64,000 nt of DNA from Malus domestica (Eukaryota > Streptophyta > Magnoliopsida > Rosales > Rosaceae), in contig NC_091666.1 of NCBI RefSeq assembly GCF_042453785.1, forward strand, positions 23,022,501 to 23,086,500, given 5' to 3'. Below, one piece after another: positions 34,501-44,445 of the stretch. Made by a program: the position numbers and the translations under genes. Under the pieces are notes generated by a model. It saw only the letters and a program-made list of their open reading frames with translations. It had not been told where the DNA came from and ran no database searches. Each line of letters opens with the position of its first letter. Within the stretch, counting starts at the first letter, position 1.

Positions 34501-36201
34501 CCACAACAAGAATTGCAACTTCTTTTAGAAATTGGTGAGAATAGCGTATGCTATCGAGGAGTTTCCCAAGAAAAGTATTTAACGTAAATGAAGTCAACGC
34601 TCAAAGGATTTGGTGTGAAGCTGACAGTCAATGGTTAGGGAACTTGACTTCGTCGTTGGAGTAAGCAAGGAAGTTATCGATAGAACAATAGCCGAGAATT
34701 GTTCTAAAGATCCACACGAATTTCTTCAGTGGGAATGAGTCCGAGAACATGGATTCGATCCCACCAATTACCACTTACTAAACTTCATAATAACTAGCGT
34801 TGACTTGCTTTCTCTAACCTGCATTTCGAAAGTTTCAAGTAAATTCCGAAAAGATATGACTATGCCTGCCATGCCTAGGGAATGCATGTCGCAGAGTGAC
34901 ACCACCTATCCAAATTTTCCAAATTCAAACCACTTAGGTTATTCTGTTTCCCAAAAACTTCTATGTAGAACCGACTCCGACCGTAATTCCTAAGGAATTC
35001 ATGTTGCAGAGTATCGATCTGATGTCGAAAGTTGTCTAACAATCCATTACATCATCGATGAGGCACAATCTCGACACGAATTTTCTTTTTCTTTAATACG
35101 ATGGGACTATTCATGCAGTATGAAAGTTGCACAACTGTGCCGAAAGACAACAAATCCGGAAGTTATGACATCCAAATGATGTCAAAACAGACACACTACT
35201 AGAGTAAGAAAAGATCCTAAGTATGCTCTGAACAAACCACGCTCTGATACCAATCTAACATGCCCCGATCCCGATATTCCCCGAATACCAGGATAGACAC
35301 GTGTTGGCCGACACCCAAGGGTGACGAAAGCCATTTATTGAATGAAAAATGTTGAGAACAAGAAATAAATAAGACTTATAAATTTAAATATAATTAATAT
35401 ACGAATGAGGAACGTGTACAGAGTATACAACTAACTAGAACACTAAAAAAAATAATATAAAATTTGAATGAATAAGGAATGGGTCCTACACCGAGAGGAC
35501 TCGAAGATACCGATGTGGAAGTGCCTTGACGCCGGGATCATACGCCTCGAATCTAAATCCTGAGGGGCGCAAAACAAACGTGAGTGACCCCTTCTAAAAT
35601 TCATGTTTTAATAGTAGAAATGCATATATGAAAAACATGATTTAATGATTACGTTTTATGGAACGTTTTATGAGAAATTGATTGTCATGCTATACTAAGT
35701 TTATTTTGAAATACCATATTTTCTATTGAACCCATGTTTTTTGTAAGATTTTATGGCATGCTAGGGTTTTCGGAAAAACCTACTACATATTATGTTATTG
35801 AGTTTTCATAAAACTTTGGGGGTTAGTATGTTGAGAACTATTTCAGTATTTTATATATATCACCTTGGTCCACTCATGTTTGTTTTGCGCCCCCTCAGGA
35901 TTTAGATTCAAGGCATACGATCCCCGGGTCAAGGCACTTCTGCATCAGCATCTTCAAGTCATCTCGATGTATGACCCATTCCTTGTTCATTCAATTTTTA
36001 TATTATTTCTTTAAGTGTTCTAGTTAGTTGTATGCTTAGAACACGTTCCTCATTCGTATATTAATTATATTTAAATTTATAAGTCTTATTTATTTCTTGT
36101 TCTCAGCATTTGGATTCAATAAATGGCTTTCGTCACCCTTGGATGTCGGCCAACACGTGTCTATCCTGGTGTTCGAGTAATATGGTGATCGGAGTGTGTC
36201 A
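31148..36201 (-). mobile_element. LTR-retrotransposon remnant with an extra inverted LTR arm
   Basis: Insertion relative to unit 1 ('ttggagcccaag'). The outer ends are tgacatgcccc and its inverse ending gtgtgtca. 31148 to about 32160 is one LTR copy. 35256 to about 35590 is a second copy in the same orientation, preceded by gctctgatacca (35241-35252), the reverse complement of a tRNA-iMet primer site, so the element runs on the minus strand. 35590-36201 is a third copy, inverted, with a deletion relative to 31630-31984. Flanks gagcc and aagct are at best an imperfect TSD. No intact gag or pol was recognised in 32.2-35.2 kb. Confidence 0.7.
34240..34530 (+). pseudogene. Unidentified gene fragment inside the LTR remnant
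   Basis: One plus-strand frame reads DEYGGVSSHYTENYKAKQLV, DKSTGQLGYKQEAKFTSI, stop, then KYVDKETGFTAKYQIQVKFK and a Ser/Asn/Lys-rich end. The composition and single internal stop (taa, 34385-34387) suggest a decayed real protein, not chance. It lies antisense to the host element. I do not recognise the family. Confidence 0.45.
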
Positions 36202-36532
36202 AAGCTCAAGTTTTTTTTTTATATAAAAGGCCTAAAATCCCATTAGAACAGGGGAAGAAAAAGGGAAGTATCAGATCACTTTATAGTTTCCTGCAATTAT
36301 TTTGAACAAAGACTAACTTGAGCATTGTAGTGTTTTTTTGTAGGTCCTCATCCTCCCTTATTGCCGGTGAGCGAAGCTGGTGTTGTGGGATTCTCAACAT
36401 GGTTACAAGATTTATTAGTTGAGGATTGGAGGATCCGAATTATTCCACTCCAATAGAAATATTTGTAAACATAACTCACATCAATGCATGATAAAAATAA
36501 AAAATAAAAAGAAAAAAAAAGAAAGAAAGAAA

Positions 36533-36692
36533 GAGTCTTAACGAAACACTCATGGTACTATTCACTTTTAACGTTAAGGACATTTTTACTCTAAAAAGTC
36601 ACTCTTAGTACTATTCACTTACAACACCTTTTTATCTTTTTGATTAAAACTTAAAGTTTTTAAGCCCATTTTCATTAGTTTTCCTCCCAAAT
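36533..36692 (-). repeat. Interspersed repeat, second copy
   Basis: Reverse-orientation relative of 28515-28680 (aaagtttttaagcccatttt, cattagtttt). Inserted after an A/G-rich run (36488-36532) into sequence that is continuous in unit 1 ('gcatgataaccaaaaaaccc'). Confidence 0.65.
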
Positions 36693-36863
36693 AAAACCCA
36701 TCATCAAGTAATCAGGCCACGCACTTATGTCAATTAACTGAAATGCAAAGTCATATCAAACGCATATCAAGTTCCAAACTTGTAATTTCCAACAATTGAG
36801 AGCTTCTTATCACGAAGACAAAGACCAAGACTTTCCCCAGAAAAGGCCAACAAAAGTTCTTCT

Positions 36864-37496
36864 TTTGTTTTCTTCTTCTGATGCTTCTCCCTATTTTTCC
36901 CTTAGGTATGTCCTCTTTTTCATCTTCCGTCGGTATTCCTCTCCCCATCTCTTCCTCAGTCCAATCTTCAGCCATAGTTCCTTTTCAGTTCGTGTGTAGA
37001 GTTGGGGTGTTGTTCCTGGCTCGGGTGTTTCCCACACCACCACGTTCTCCTTGCTGTCTGCTGTTTTCGGCAGTGTTGCTTGTGGGTTTCCCCTAGCTTC
37101 TTCCCAGTAGTTGGCTAATCCCTCTTTGGTGCCAACTATCACCTGTTAATGGTTGTGATCTAGTTGCTGTTTGGGGTTGGCGGTGGTGTCTGAGACGGAG
37201 TTGGTCAGTGATGGATGACATTTCCTGTGGTTGGCCTAGATCTCTGTCAGTGGAGGAGCTTTCAGTAGAAGCTTCTTAGTTGGCTGTTGTGTGTTTTTTT
37301 GGGTTTCACTGTTGTGGGGCCTCTTTCTTTTTTTCTGTTGGTTTTGGCCCTTTTCTGTTTGTGTATAATTGTAGTTGGGCCTTTGGTTTGCTTGTACTTT
37401 TGGGCTCGTTGTTTTAATAAAAATTGAAGGAGTTTTAACTGTAGTTTTACTATAGTCAAACTTTTTTCCAAAAAATAAAAATAAAAAGAAAAAGAA
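36864..37496 (+). mobile_element. LINE-like or processed retroposon, 633 bp with A-rich tail
   Basis: Unit 1 has uninterrupted 'aacaaaagtacttctgacaac'. Here a 633-bp block is flanked by aaaagttcttct and aaaagtacttct (12-bp TSD, one mismatch) and ends in an A-rich tail (37470-37496). It begins pyrimidine-rich and has no reverse transcriptase, so it is a non-autonomous or heavily deleted LINE, or a processed transcript copy. Confidence 0.7.
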
Positions 37497-37647
37497 AAAA
37501 AGTACTTCTGACAACTTTAAAGTGTTTCTCTTCCGAAGTTGTCTGACAACGGGAAACACACCACCCAAAAAAGGACAAGTTAGCAATTTAGCAGTCCCTT
37601 ATAGTAATCCATCAACTTTGAAAGTTTTAAAACACAGAACTCATATC

Positions 37648-37882
37648 AAGGGAATATCAAAATGGCATCTTGGGTTAAACACTGACTCGGATGGAAGGCT
37701 CTCATTGGAGAAGATTTCACTACTTTCAGGTCACAAAGGCGAGGTATGAATAAGACTATCGAAAATGTTTTCAATCAATTAGTTTGGAACGCAAATTGAT
37801 ATTATGTATGTTGGGGGTATACGACTGTAGAGGCTTAAGAGGGCAAGTTGTGTTTTCCCTCAGAGAGAAAGGCAATGAACAT
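37648..37882 (+). pseudogene. SEH1 fragment (exon 7 to intron 7) at start of unit 3
   Basis: Begins aagggaatatcaa as in SEH1 exon 7 (22488) and continues HLGLNTDSDGRLSLEKI, then SGHKGE, the gaggtatgaa donor and intron 7. It breaks at 37882, where it is fused to the (CT)n intron 1 of SDR copy 3. Confidence 0.9.
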
Positions 37883-39058
37883 TGAACTCTCTCTCTCTCT
37901 GATGCAACCCTCTTATGGTTACTCCGTATGTTACAGATGATGCGTCGAAAGTTGGGCTTCTGAAGTCCCTTCCTAATGCGAACACCAAATTTTTTATGTT
38001 CCAAGCTGACCTATATATGACCCTCAAGAGTTTGAGCCTGCCATTGAAGGCTGTGAGTTTGTTTTCCATGTTGCCACTCCGTTGCAGCATAATAACCTAA
38101 GCTCTCAGGTCAGACACTCGTGCTGTTTTTGGAAGATAGCAAATAGGATTCGACTATTTTGTCCAATCCATTCTAGTCTCATCAAGAACAATAATTTGAT
38201 TCAATCGTGCGCGACAAACGAAGGGATAGTAATAATTTGAGTATTTTGATTATGCAGTACAAGGACACAGGTGAAGCTGCTGTTGCTGGGGTGAGAATCA
38301 TTGCTGATTCCTGCATTTGTTCGCAGACCGTCAAGCAACTCATCTACACTGCAAGCATACTAGCTGCATCGCCTTGGACAGAAGATGGGGCTGGATTAAA
38401 ACCCTACTTTGATTGACACCCCTTGATGTCTCATTTCCTCATGGCACTGATTTCACAATAGTACCTCTTCTACTTGCTCTTACGTTATTTGTTCTACGAT
38501 ATATCAATTTCGCTACAATAATGAGCATCGAATAATTACGTTTTATCTTTAATCTGGAAATGTGTTATAGGGGTATATCGTATCAAAGACATTAGCAGAG
38601 AAAGCAGTGCTGAGCTATAACGACATTGATGGTGGTAAATTAGAAGCGGTAACTCTTCCTTGTGGCCTAGTAGGAGGAGAAACTCTTCTCCCAAGTTCGC
38701 CTCGCTACTACAAAAGGGCCTTATAGTGTCAATAGGTGGCATCAGTTTAATATAATATAGTGGCGGATAAGACAGTTGCGACATTAACTGAAGATGACGT
38801 CGGATTTACTGTCGCTTATAAGCGTCATAAAATGTCTATGTCTCTTTGAAACCGACGTAAACATTTAATGTCGCTTATAACCGACATATATTTTAATAAT
38901 TTTAAATACTAGTGTCGCTTTAAACAAAACAGTGTCGCTTTTAAGCAATATAAAGTATTGATGTCGCTTTTAAGCGACACAAAGTATTGTTTTTAAATAT
39001 TTTAAAGCTTGCGTCAGTTCTAAGCGACATAGATTTTAGTTTTTTTAAATATCTATGT

Positions 39059-41471
39059 CAAAATGATAGATTGACTAACACTTAAAATTTATTTATACTT
39101 TCATTAAATATAACATAAGATTTTGTGGTATCCACTAGTGTAAATATTTTAAATTGAAGATCGAATTCATTCATTATATTCATATAGGGCCAAGGAGTGT
39201 AGGTGTGAAAAATCATCTAAATCGGAGTTAAAATAACCGTTAAATCGTGATTTTTCGTTTATAACCGTCGAAAATTTTTGTCCCGTTACTTAATCTCTAA
39301 ATGTTTGTTTTTTTCCATTTTTGGCGTATGCGACCTGGAAGCATATATAAACAAGTTTGATGGTTGGATCGTTGAAATTAGTTTCGTAGAATGCGTATCC
39401 CATCAAAACGATAGATTCACTAACACTTAGAATTTATTTATACTTTCATTAAATATAATATAAGATTTTATGGTATCCAGTAGTGTAAATATTTTAAATT
39501 AAAGATCGAATTCATTCATTGTATTCATATAGAGTCAAGGAGTGTAGCTGTAAAAAATCATCAAAATCGGAGTTAAAACCACAATTAAATCGTGATTTTT
39601 CCTTGATAACCGTCGAAAAGTTTTATCCCGTTACTTGATCTCTGAATGGTTGTTTTTTGCGATTTTTGGAGTATGCAATCTCGAAGCGTATATAAACAAG
39701 TTTGACGGTTCAATCGTTGAAATTAGTTTCGAATGATGCGTATCCCATCAAAACGATAGATTCACTAACACTTACAGTTTATTTACACTTTCATTAAGTA
39801 TAACATAAGATTTTGTGGTATCCACTTCTGTAAATATTTTAAATTGATGATCAAATTAGTTCATTGTATTCATATAGGATCAAGGAGTGTAACTGTAAAA
39901 AAATCATCAAAATCAGAGTTAAAATAGCCGTTAAATTGTGATTTTTCGTTTATAACCGTCGAAAAGTTTTGTCTCATTACTTGATCATTGAATGTTTGTT
40001 TTTTGATATTTTTGGCGTATGCGATCTCAAAGCATATATAAACAAGTTTGACAGTTGGATTGTTGAAATTAGTTTCATAGAATGTATATCCCATGAAAAC
40101 GATAGATTTACTAACACTTAAGAGTTTATTTATATTTTCATTAAGTATAACATAAGATTTTGTGGTATCCACTAGTGTAAATATTTTAAATCGAAGATCG
40201 AATTCATTCATTGTATTCATCTAGGGTCAACAAGTGTGGCTGTAAAAAATCATAAAAATCGGAGTTAAAATAGCAATTAAATCCTGATTTTTCGTTTATA
40301 ACCGTCGAAAAGTTTTGTCTCATTACTTGATCTCTAAATGTTTGTTTTTTTTGAGATTTTTGGTGTATGCGATCTCGAAGCATATATAAACAAGTTTGAC
40401 GGTTGGATCGTTGAAATTATTTTCGTAGAATGCGTATCCCATGAAAATGATAGATTCATTAACACTTAGAGTTTATTTATACTTTCATTAAGTATAACAT
40501 AAGAATTTGTGGTATCCACTAGTATAAATATTTTAAATTGAAGATTGAGCTCATTCATTGTATTCATATAGGATCAAGGAGTGTAGCTGTAAAAAAATCA
40601 TCAAAATCGGAGTTAAAATAACCGTTAAATCGTGATTTTTCGTTTATAATCGTCAAAAAGTTTTGTCTCTTTACATGATTTCTGAATGTTTTTTTTTTCA
40701 ATTTTTGGCATATGCGATCTCTAAGCATATATAAACAAGTTTGACGGTTGGATCGTTGAAATTAGTTTCATAGAATGGGTATCCCATGAAAATGATAGAT
40801 TCACTAACACTTAGTTTATTAATACTTTCATTAAGTATAACATAAGAATTGTGGTATCCACTAGTGTAAATATGTTAAATTGAAGATCGAGCTCATTCAT
40901 TGTATTCATATAGGATCAAGGAGTGTAGCTGTAAAAAATCATCAAAATCGAAGTTAAAATAACCGTTAAATCGTGATTTTTCATTTATAACCGTAAAAAA
41001 GTTTTGTCTCATTACATGATCTCTGAACGTTTGTCTTTTGCAATTTTTGGCATATACGATCTCGAAGTATATATAAACAAGTTTGACGGTTGGATTGTTG
41101 AAATTAGTTTCGTAGAATGCGTATCCCATCAAAATGATAGATTCACTAACACTTAGAGTTTATTTATACTTTCATTAAGTATAACATAAGAATTTGTGGT
41201 ATCAATAGTGTAATATATTTTAAATTGAAGATCGAGCTCATTCATTGTATTAATATAGGGTTAAGGAGTGTAGTTGTAAAAAATCATCAAAATCGGAGTT
41301 AAAATAACCGTTAAATTGTGATTTTTCGTTTTATAACCGTGGAATAGTTTTGTCTCATTAATTGATCTCTGAACGTTTGTTTTTTGCGATTTTTGTTGAT
41401 GCGATCTCGAAGCATATACAAACAAGTTTGATTGTTGGATTGTTGAAATTAGTTTCGTAGAATTCGTATCC
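39059..41471. repeat. Tandem array, seven copies of a 345-bp unit, inside the CACTA element
   Basis: The phrase 'atc(a/g)aaa(a/t).gatagatt(c)ac' starts units near 39059, 39404, 39748, 40093, 40441, 40785 and 41127, and a partial one ends near 41471. Every unit carries a 'tataagattttgtggtatcc' box, an 'aaaaatcatcaaaatcggag' box and 'caagtttgacggttggatcg'. Copies differ by scattered point changes and 1-3-nt indels. Non-coding. Confidence 0.9.
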
Positions 41472-41789
41472 CATCAAGTTCATTGGTGCGTGTGTATATA
41501 TATATTAAGTAGATTTAAATTTATTTATTTTGTACGTATAAAACTTAAGAAATTGAATGGTATGTATATTTAAGCCGATCCAATGGTCACCAATTTTTAA
41601 AATGTAATTTAATATATATAATTATTATAGTTTTTAGGGGTATAAAATAGTTAAATTAATATATATAATTATTATAGTATTTTTTTAGGGTTATAAAATT
41701 ATAAAATTAATATATATAAAATTATAGTATTTGAAATATTAGGCGGGAAATTTCCCGTTTGTTTTGCACAAGGACATGGATGGAGAAAC

Positions 41790-42010
41790 TTAGTGTCGGT
41801 TTTAACCGACGCGAGTTTCATTAAAGTGACGCTATGTGAATTTCAAAAAGTGTGTCAGAAAACCGACGCTAGTTTCATTAAAGCGACGCTATGTGAATTT
41901 CAAAAAGCGTGTCGGACGTTTGCGTCGGTTTTAAGTGACTCTAGTTTCATTAAAGCGACGCTATGTGAATTTCAAAAAGTGTGTCAGGAGTTGGGGTCGG
42001 TTTAAACCGA
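41790..42010 (+). repeat. Short tandem repeats with gtcgg/ccgac motifs in the CACTA element
   Basis: About three tandem units (one of 54 nt, then about 72 nt) of 'gacgctatgtgaatttcaaa' alternating with 'gttttaaccgacg'-type palindromes. They stay in one frame for 70 codons (SFIKATLCEFQK repeated three times), but this looks like a by-product of the repeats and not a protein. Confidence 0.7.
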
Positions 42011-42610
42011 CGCAAACTAAGTACCCATATTTAAACCCCTCTCTTTCCCATTTCATCTGTGCTTTCATTTCTCCCCCAATTTCAGACTTTCTTCTTCTGC
42101 TTCCCCATTTCATCTATGTGTCCCTTTCTTCCTCCTTTTCAGGTTTTCCTCTTCTCCTTCCCCATTTGCTATGGATCACCATTTTGAAGATCAACATTCT
42201 AAGAAACTCCACTTCGAAGAGGAAGAGCTCGAAGGTGGTTCATTTTTAAATTATTATGATTATTAGTTTTTGTTTTTGTTTTGTATTCTAACTAGTTTTA
42301 TGCTTAAATTGAAAATTTATTTTGGTTTCTTGGTTTTTAATTGTTTTTTATGTATTTCTAAGGATCAACTTAACAGAGATACGGACCCTTAATTCCGAAT
42401 TGGAAAGAACAACCTTGTTCGTTTAATTCGTATGGAAAATGCATTAGTTATAATTCTAGTGCGTTTTCGAAACATGTAGCGGCAGAGGTTACAGATTACA
42501 GAAATATTTCGATGGTGGCATACTGGAATAAAGAAAAAACAATGGTAAACGTTTCATGATTTATTTTATTATACCTTGAAATTTGTCTAATAAATTCTTG
42601 TATTTTTCAG

Positions 42611-42709
42611 GAGATTGCCGAAAAAAATAAGCATAATCGGCAGTTGAAAACTATGAACCACATAACCGGTTCAAAATCTTTTGCAAGAGTTCGGGAAGAA
42701 TTTGTATGA
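42611..42709 (+). pseudogene. En/Spm-family (Ptta-like) transposase exon remnant
   Basis: After an AG acceptor (42608-42610): EIAEKNKHNRQLKTMNHITG then SKSFARVREEF. The basic-helix-plus-SKSFAR block is characteristic of the plant Ptta/En/Spm transposase family (Pfam 'transposase_24'). The rest of the domain is not recognisable in the exon-like text at 42360-42545. Confidence 0.75.
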
Positions 42710-43632
42710 GTTGTACATTTTTAGGAATTGTAGTTAATTTTAAATTTAATATATAGTTGGTAGAAATTTTATTTTTAATATGAAGTTTGCTTAAAATTGT
42801 TTGTTTTTTCATTGACATATGGTGGGATTTATTTTTATATAATATTTTTTAATTATTATTAATTAAAAACGGAAAATGATTTTTTTTATTATTAATATAC
42901 TTGGTGTCGCTTATGAACGACATCATAATAATTATTTTATGTATCCATATGTTATGTAATGTCGGTCAAAACCGATGGTAGTTTGGATATTTTATAATTA
43001 AATTGGTAATTAGCGTCGCTTTAAACCGACGTAATGTTGAAGTTTGCATTGCTTTAAACCGACGTCAGTCAGTGTCGCTTTTAATCGACGCTGCGTACTG
43101 GCGGATTAAGCGTACAAACCAACACTGAAGCCCTTTCGTGACACCAACATTAGTGTCGCTATTCCAATCCTACATTACATTGTTTGATGTCGGATTTTTG
43201 CTAAATTTCCGACAGAAATTGGGTTTCTTGTCGGTTTTTGTAGTAGTCTCTAAGTGTGGGAGTAGTTATATCACAAACTTACCGGGGACTTGAACGATTA
43301 CAATGCATTAAAATTCACGCAAGAAGTTATCGGTTCTGTTCCTCCTGTACACATTGAAGATGTTTGCCGAGCACATATCAAACTTTTAACTTTAATTATT
43401 CTGGAAGTTCTCCCTCCTTTTGAACATTGAACTCCACGAATATTATCCATTTTCATATTCTTGACTGAATTCATTTCAGATTCGCCGAAGGACCGGAAGA
43501 AGGAATCAAATGTGACTTCAGTTAGCTGGTGAAGATTGGTTTTGAGTATAAGTATGGCATGAAGAACATACTTGATGACAGTGTAGCAAGTGGAAGGAGG
43601 TTATCAAAGAACTCTCACTCTCAACTGATTTA

Positions 43633-43931
43633 ATTTTCAGACTGCAGAAATAAAGACACCATGTTACAAACGCTGGTGTAATAATGTTTTCATTTTTAGG
43701 CTCTGCATGTTCGAGTATTGTGAGATATCCTCACTTACTGAATAAACCAAATCTCGCAGATTCATTAGCATAACTATTTCAGGATTGTATGTGTTGAGCT
43801 TAGTCCAATCTGTCCAAGCAAAAAGGATGGGATAACTTAATCTAAGACAAATTCATTCTGTCTAGTGTAAATTTGAAAAAAAGTTCAATCCCATCTCACC
43901 GTTTTTCTCGGTTTTTCATATATTGAAGGAG
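43633..43931. other. Unit 3 sequence downstream of SDR copy 3
   Basis: Matches 24811-25055 of unit 1 ('tttcagactgcagaaa...', 'cattctgtctagtgtaaatt', 'ctcggtttttcata') with a small insertion (43797-43850). It breaks at 'attgaaggaga', where foreign sequence begins, and resumes at about 52630. Confidence 0.7.
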
Positions 43932-44069
43932 ATCGGGTTAGTCGCATTGATGCTGCATGGTTTAGAGAAGTTAAATTTGATGGATGGAAGCATTTCCACA
44001 CTAGGAGGCAGACTTGTGTATAGACTGTCATTGGCGTTGGAGAGCTGCGCTGCGCCCCCTGAAGAGAGT
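43932..44069. other. Left flank of the copia, part of an unidentified outer insertion
   Basis: Not present in unit 1. Together with 52312-52630 it forms a roughly 460-bp foreign block into which the copia inserted (TSD gagag). I do not recognise it. Confidence 0.45.
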
Positions 44070-44288
44070 AAAGACACACATTATCCTTAGTCAACTCAAC
44101 AGTGCCATCTAGAGTCCAAGTCATCAACACAGTCAGCAATTACTTAGTCTTTAAGTTTCTTGTTGTAACAAATTCATAGATTAAGATTAATTAGTTACAT
44201 TAGTTGATAACTAAGTATTATTAGCTGCTTTGCACAAATACCCACAATGTAATCAGTTTCATTCTCATTGAAAGATATATTTCTTATA
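44070..44288 (+). repeat. copia 5' LTR
   Basis: Starts taaagacacacattatcc and ends tttcttata. The TSD directly abuts, so the apparent termini are TA...TA and not TG...CA. TATA-like and polyadenylation-like segments occupy its second half. Confidence 0.85.
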
Positions 44289-44445
44289 TGGTATCATCCC
44301 CTTTTCGCTTCACCGCCTTTTCTTCGATCCTCTTCTTCGTTGTTCCTTGCGATCTCTGATTTCTTCGATCTTTGATCCTCTCTCTTCAATTTCTTGTGGA
44401 TCTTGATCGATTCTCTCTTCTTTTCTCCTATCTGTCTTGATTACG

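Larger units (their letters stand above)
38704..43247. mobile_element. CACTA (En/Spm) transposon, about 4.5 kb, in exon 4 of SDR copy 3
   Basis: Ends gctactacaaaag and, reversed, actactacaaaaa give the inverted pair (N)CTACTACAAAA. The target ctc is duplicated (38701-38703 and 43248-43250), the 3-bp TSD of CACTA elements. Both subterminal regions (38720-39010 and 42900-43150) are packed with inverted copies of gtcgctt..aagcgac and gtcgg.ttaaaccgac, the kind of array bound by TNPA-like proteins. Inside are a 345-bp tandem array and a scrap of transposase-family coding sequence. No full transposase, so non-autonomous. Confidence 0.88.
37883..43632 (+). pseudogene. SDR copy 3, pseudogene (exon 1 lost, CACTA in exon 4)
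   Basis: Exon 1 is missing: SEH1 intron 7 is joined to a short (CT)n and the intron 1 tail. Exon 2 (37937-38108) has a 2-nt insertion (ctatatatga). Exon 3 (38257-38459) has lost about 10 nt around 'tttgattgacacc', giving a stop, and its last codon is atag for atgg. Exon 4 (from about 38571) is interrupted at 38703 by the CACTA element, resumes at 43248, and has lost its last roughly 165 nt ('gcacatatc' joined to intron text at 43379). Exon 5 (43480-43632) has an early tag. Detailed sequence is closer to copy 2 than to copy 1. It cannot make a functional reductase. Confidence 0.92.

Noticed and set aside
36751-37142. Antisense ORFs (AEDWTEEEMGRGIPTEDEKE etc.)
   Set aside because: Reverse reading of the pyrimidine-rich 5' part of a retroposon; charged composition follows from base composition.
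26189-37882. SEH1-like fragments as separate genes
   Set aside because: They contain only exon 7 and part of intron 7 and mark the borders of the tandem duplication.
39059-41471. Regularly spaced repeats that might suggest a CRISPR-like array
   Set aside because: The 345-bp units are repeated over their whole length with no short conserved repeat plus unique spacers, and they lie inside a CACTA transposon in a plant genome.
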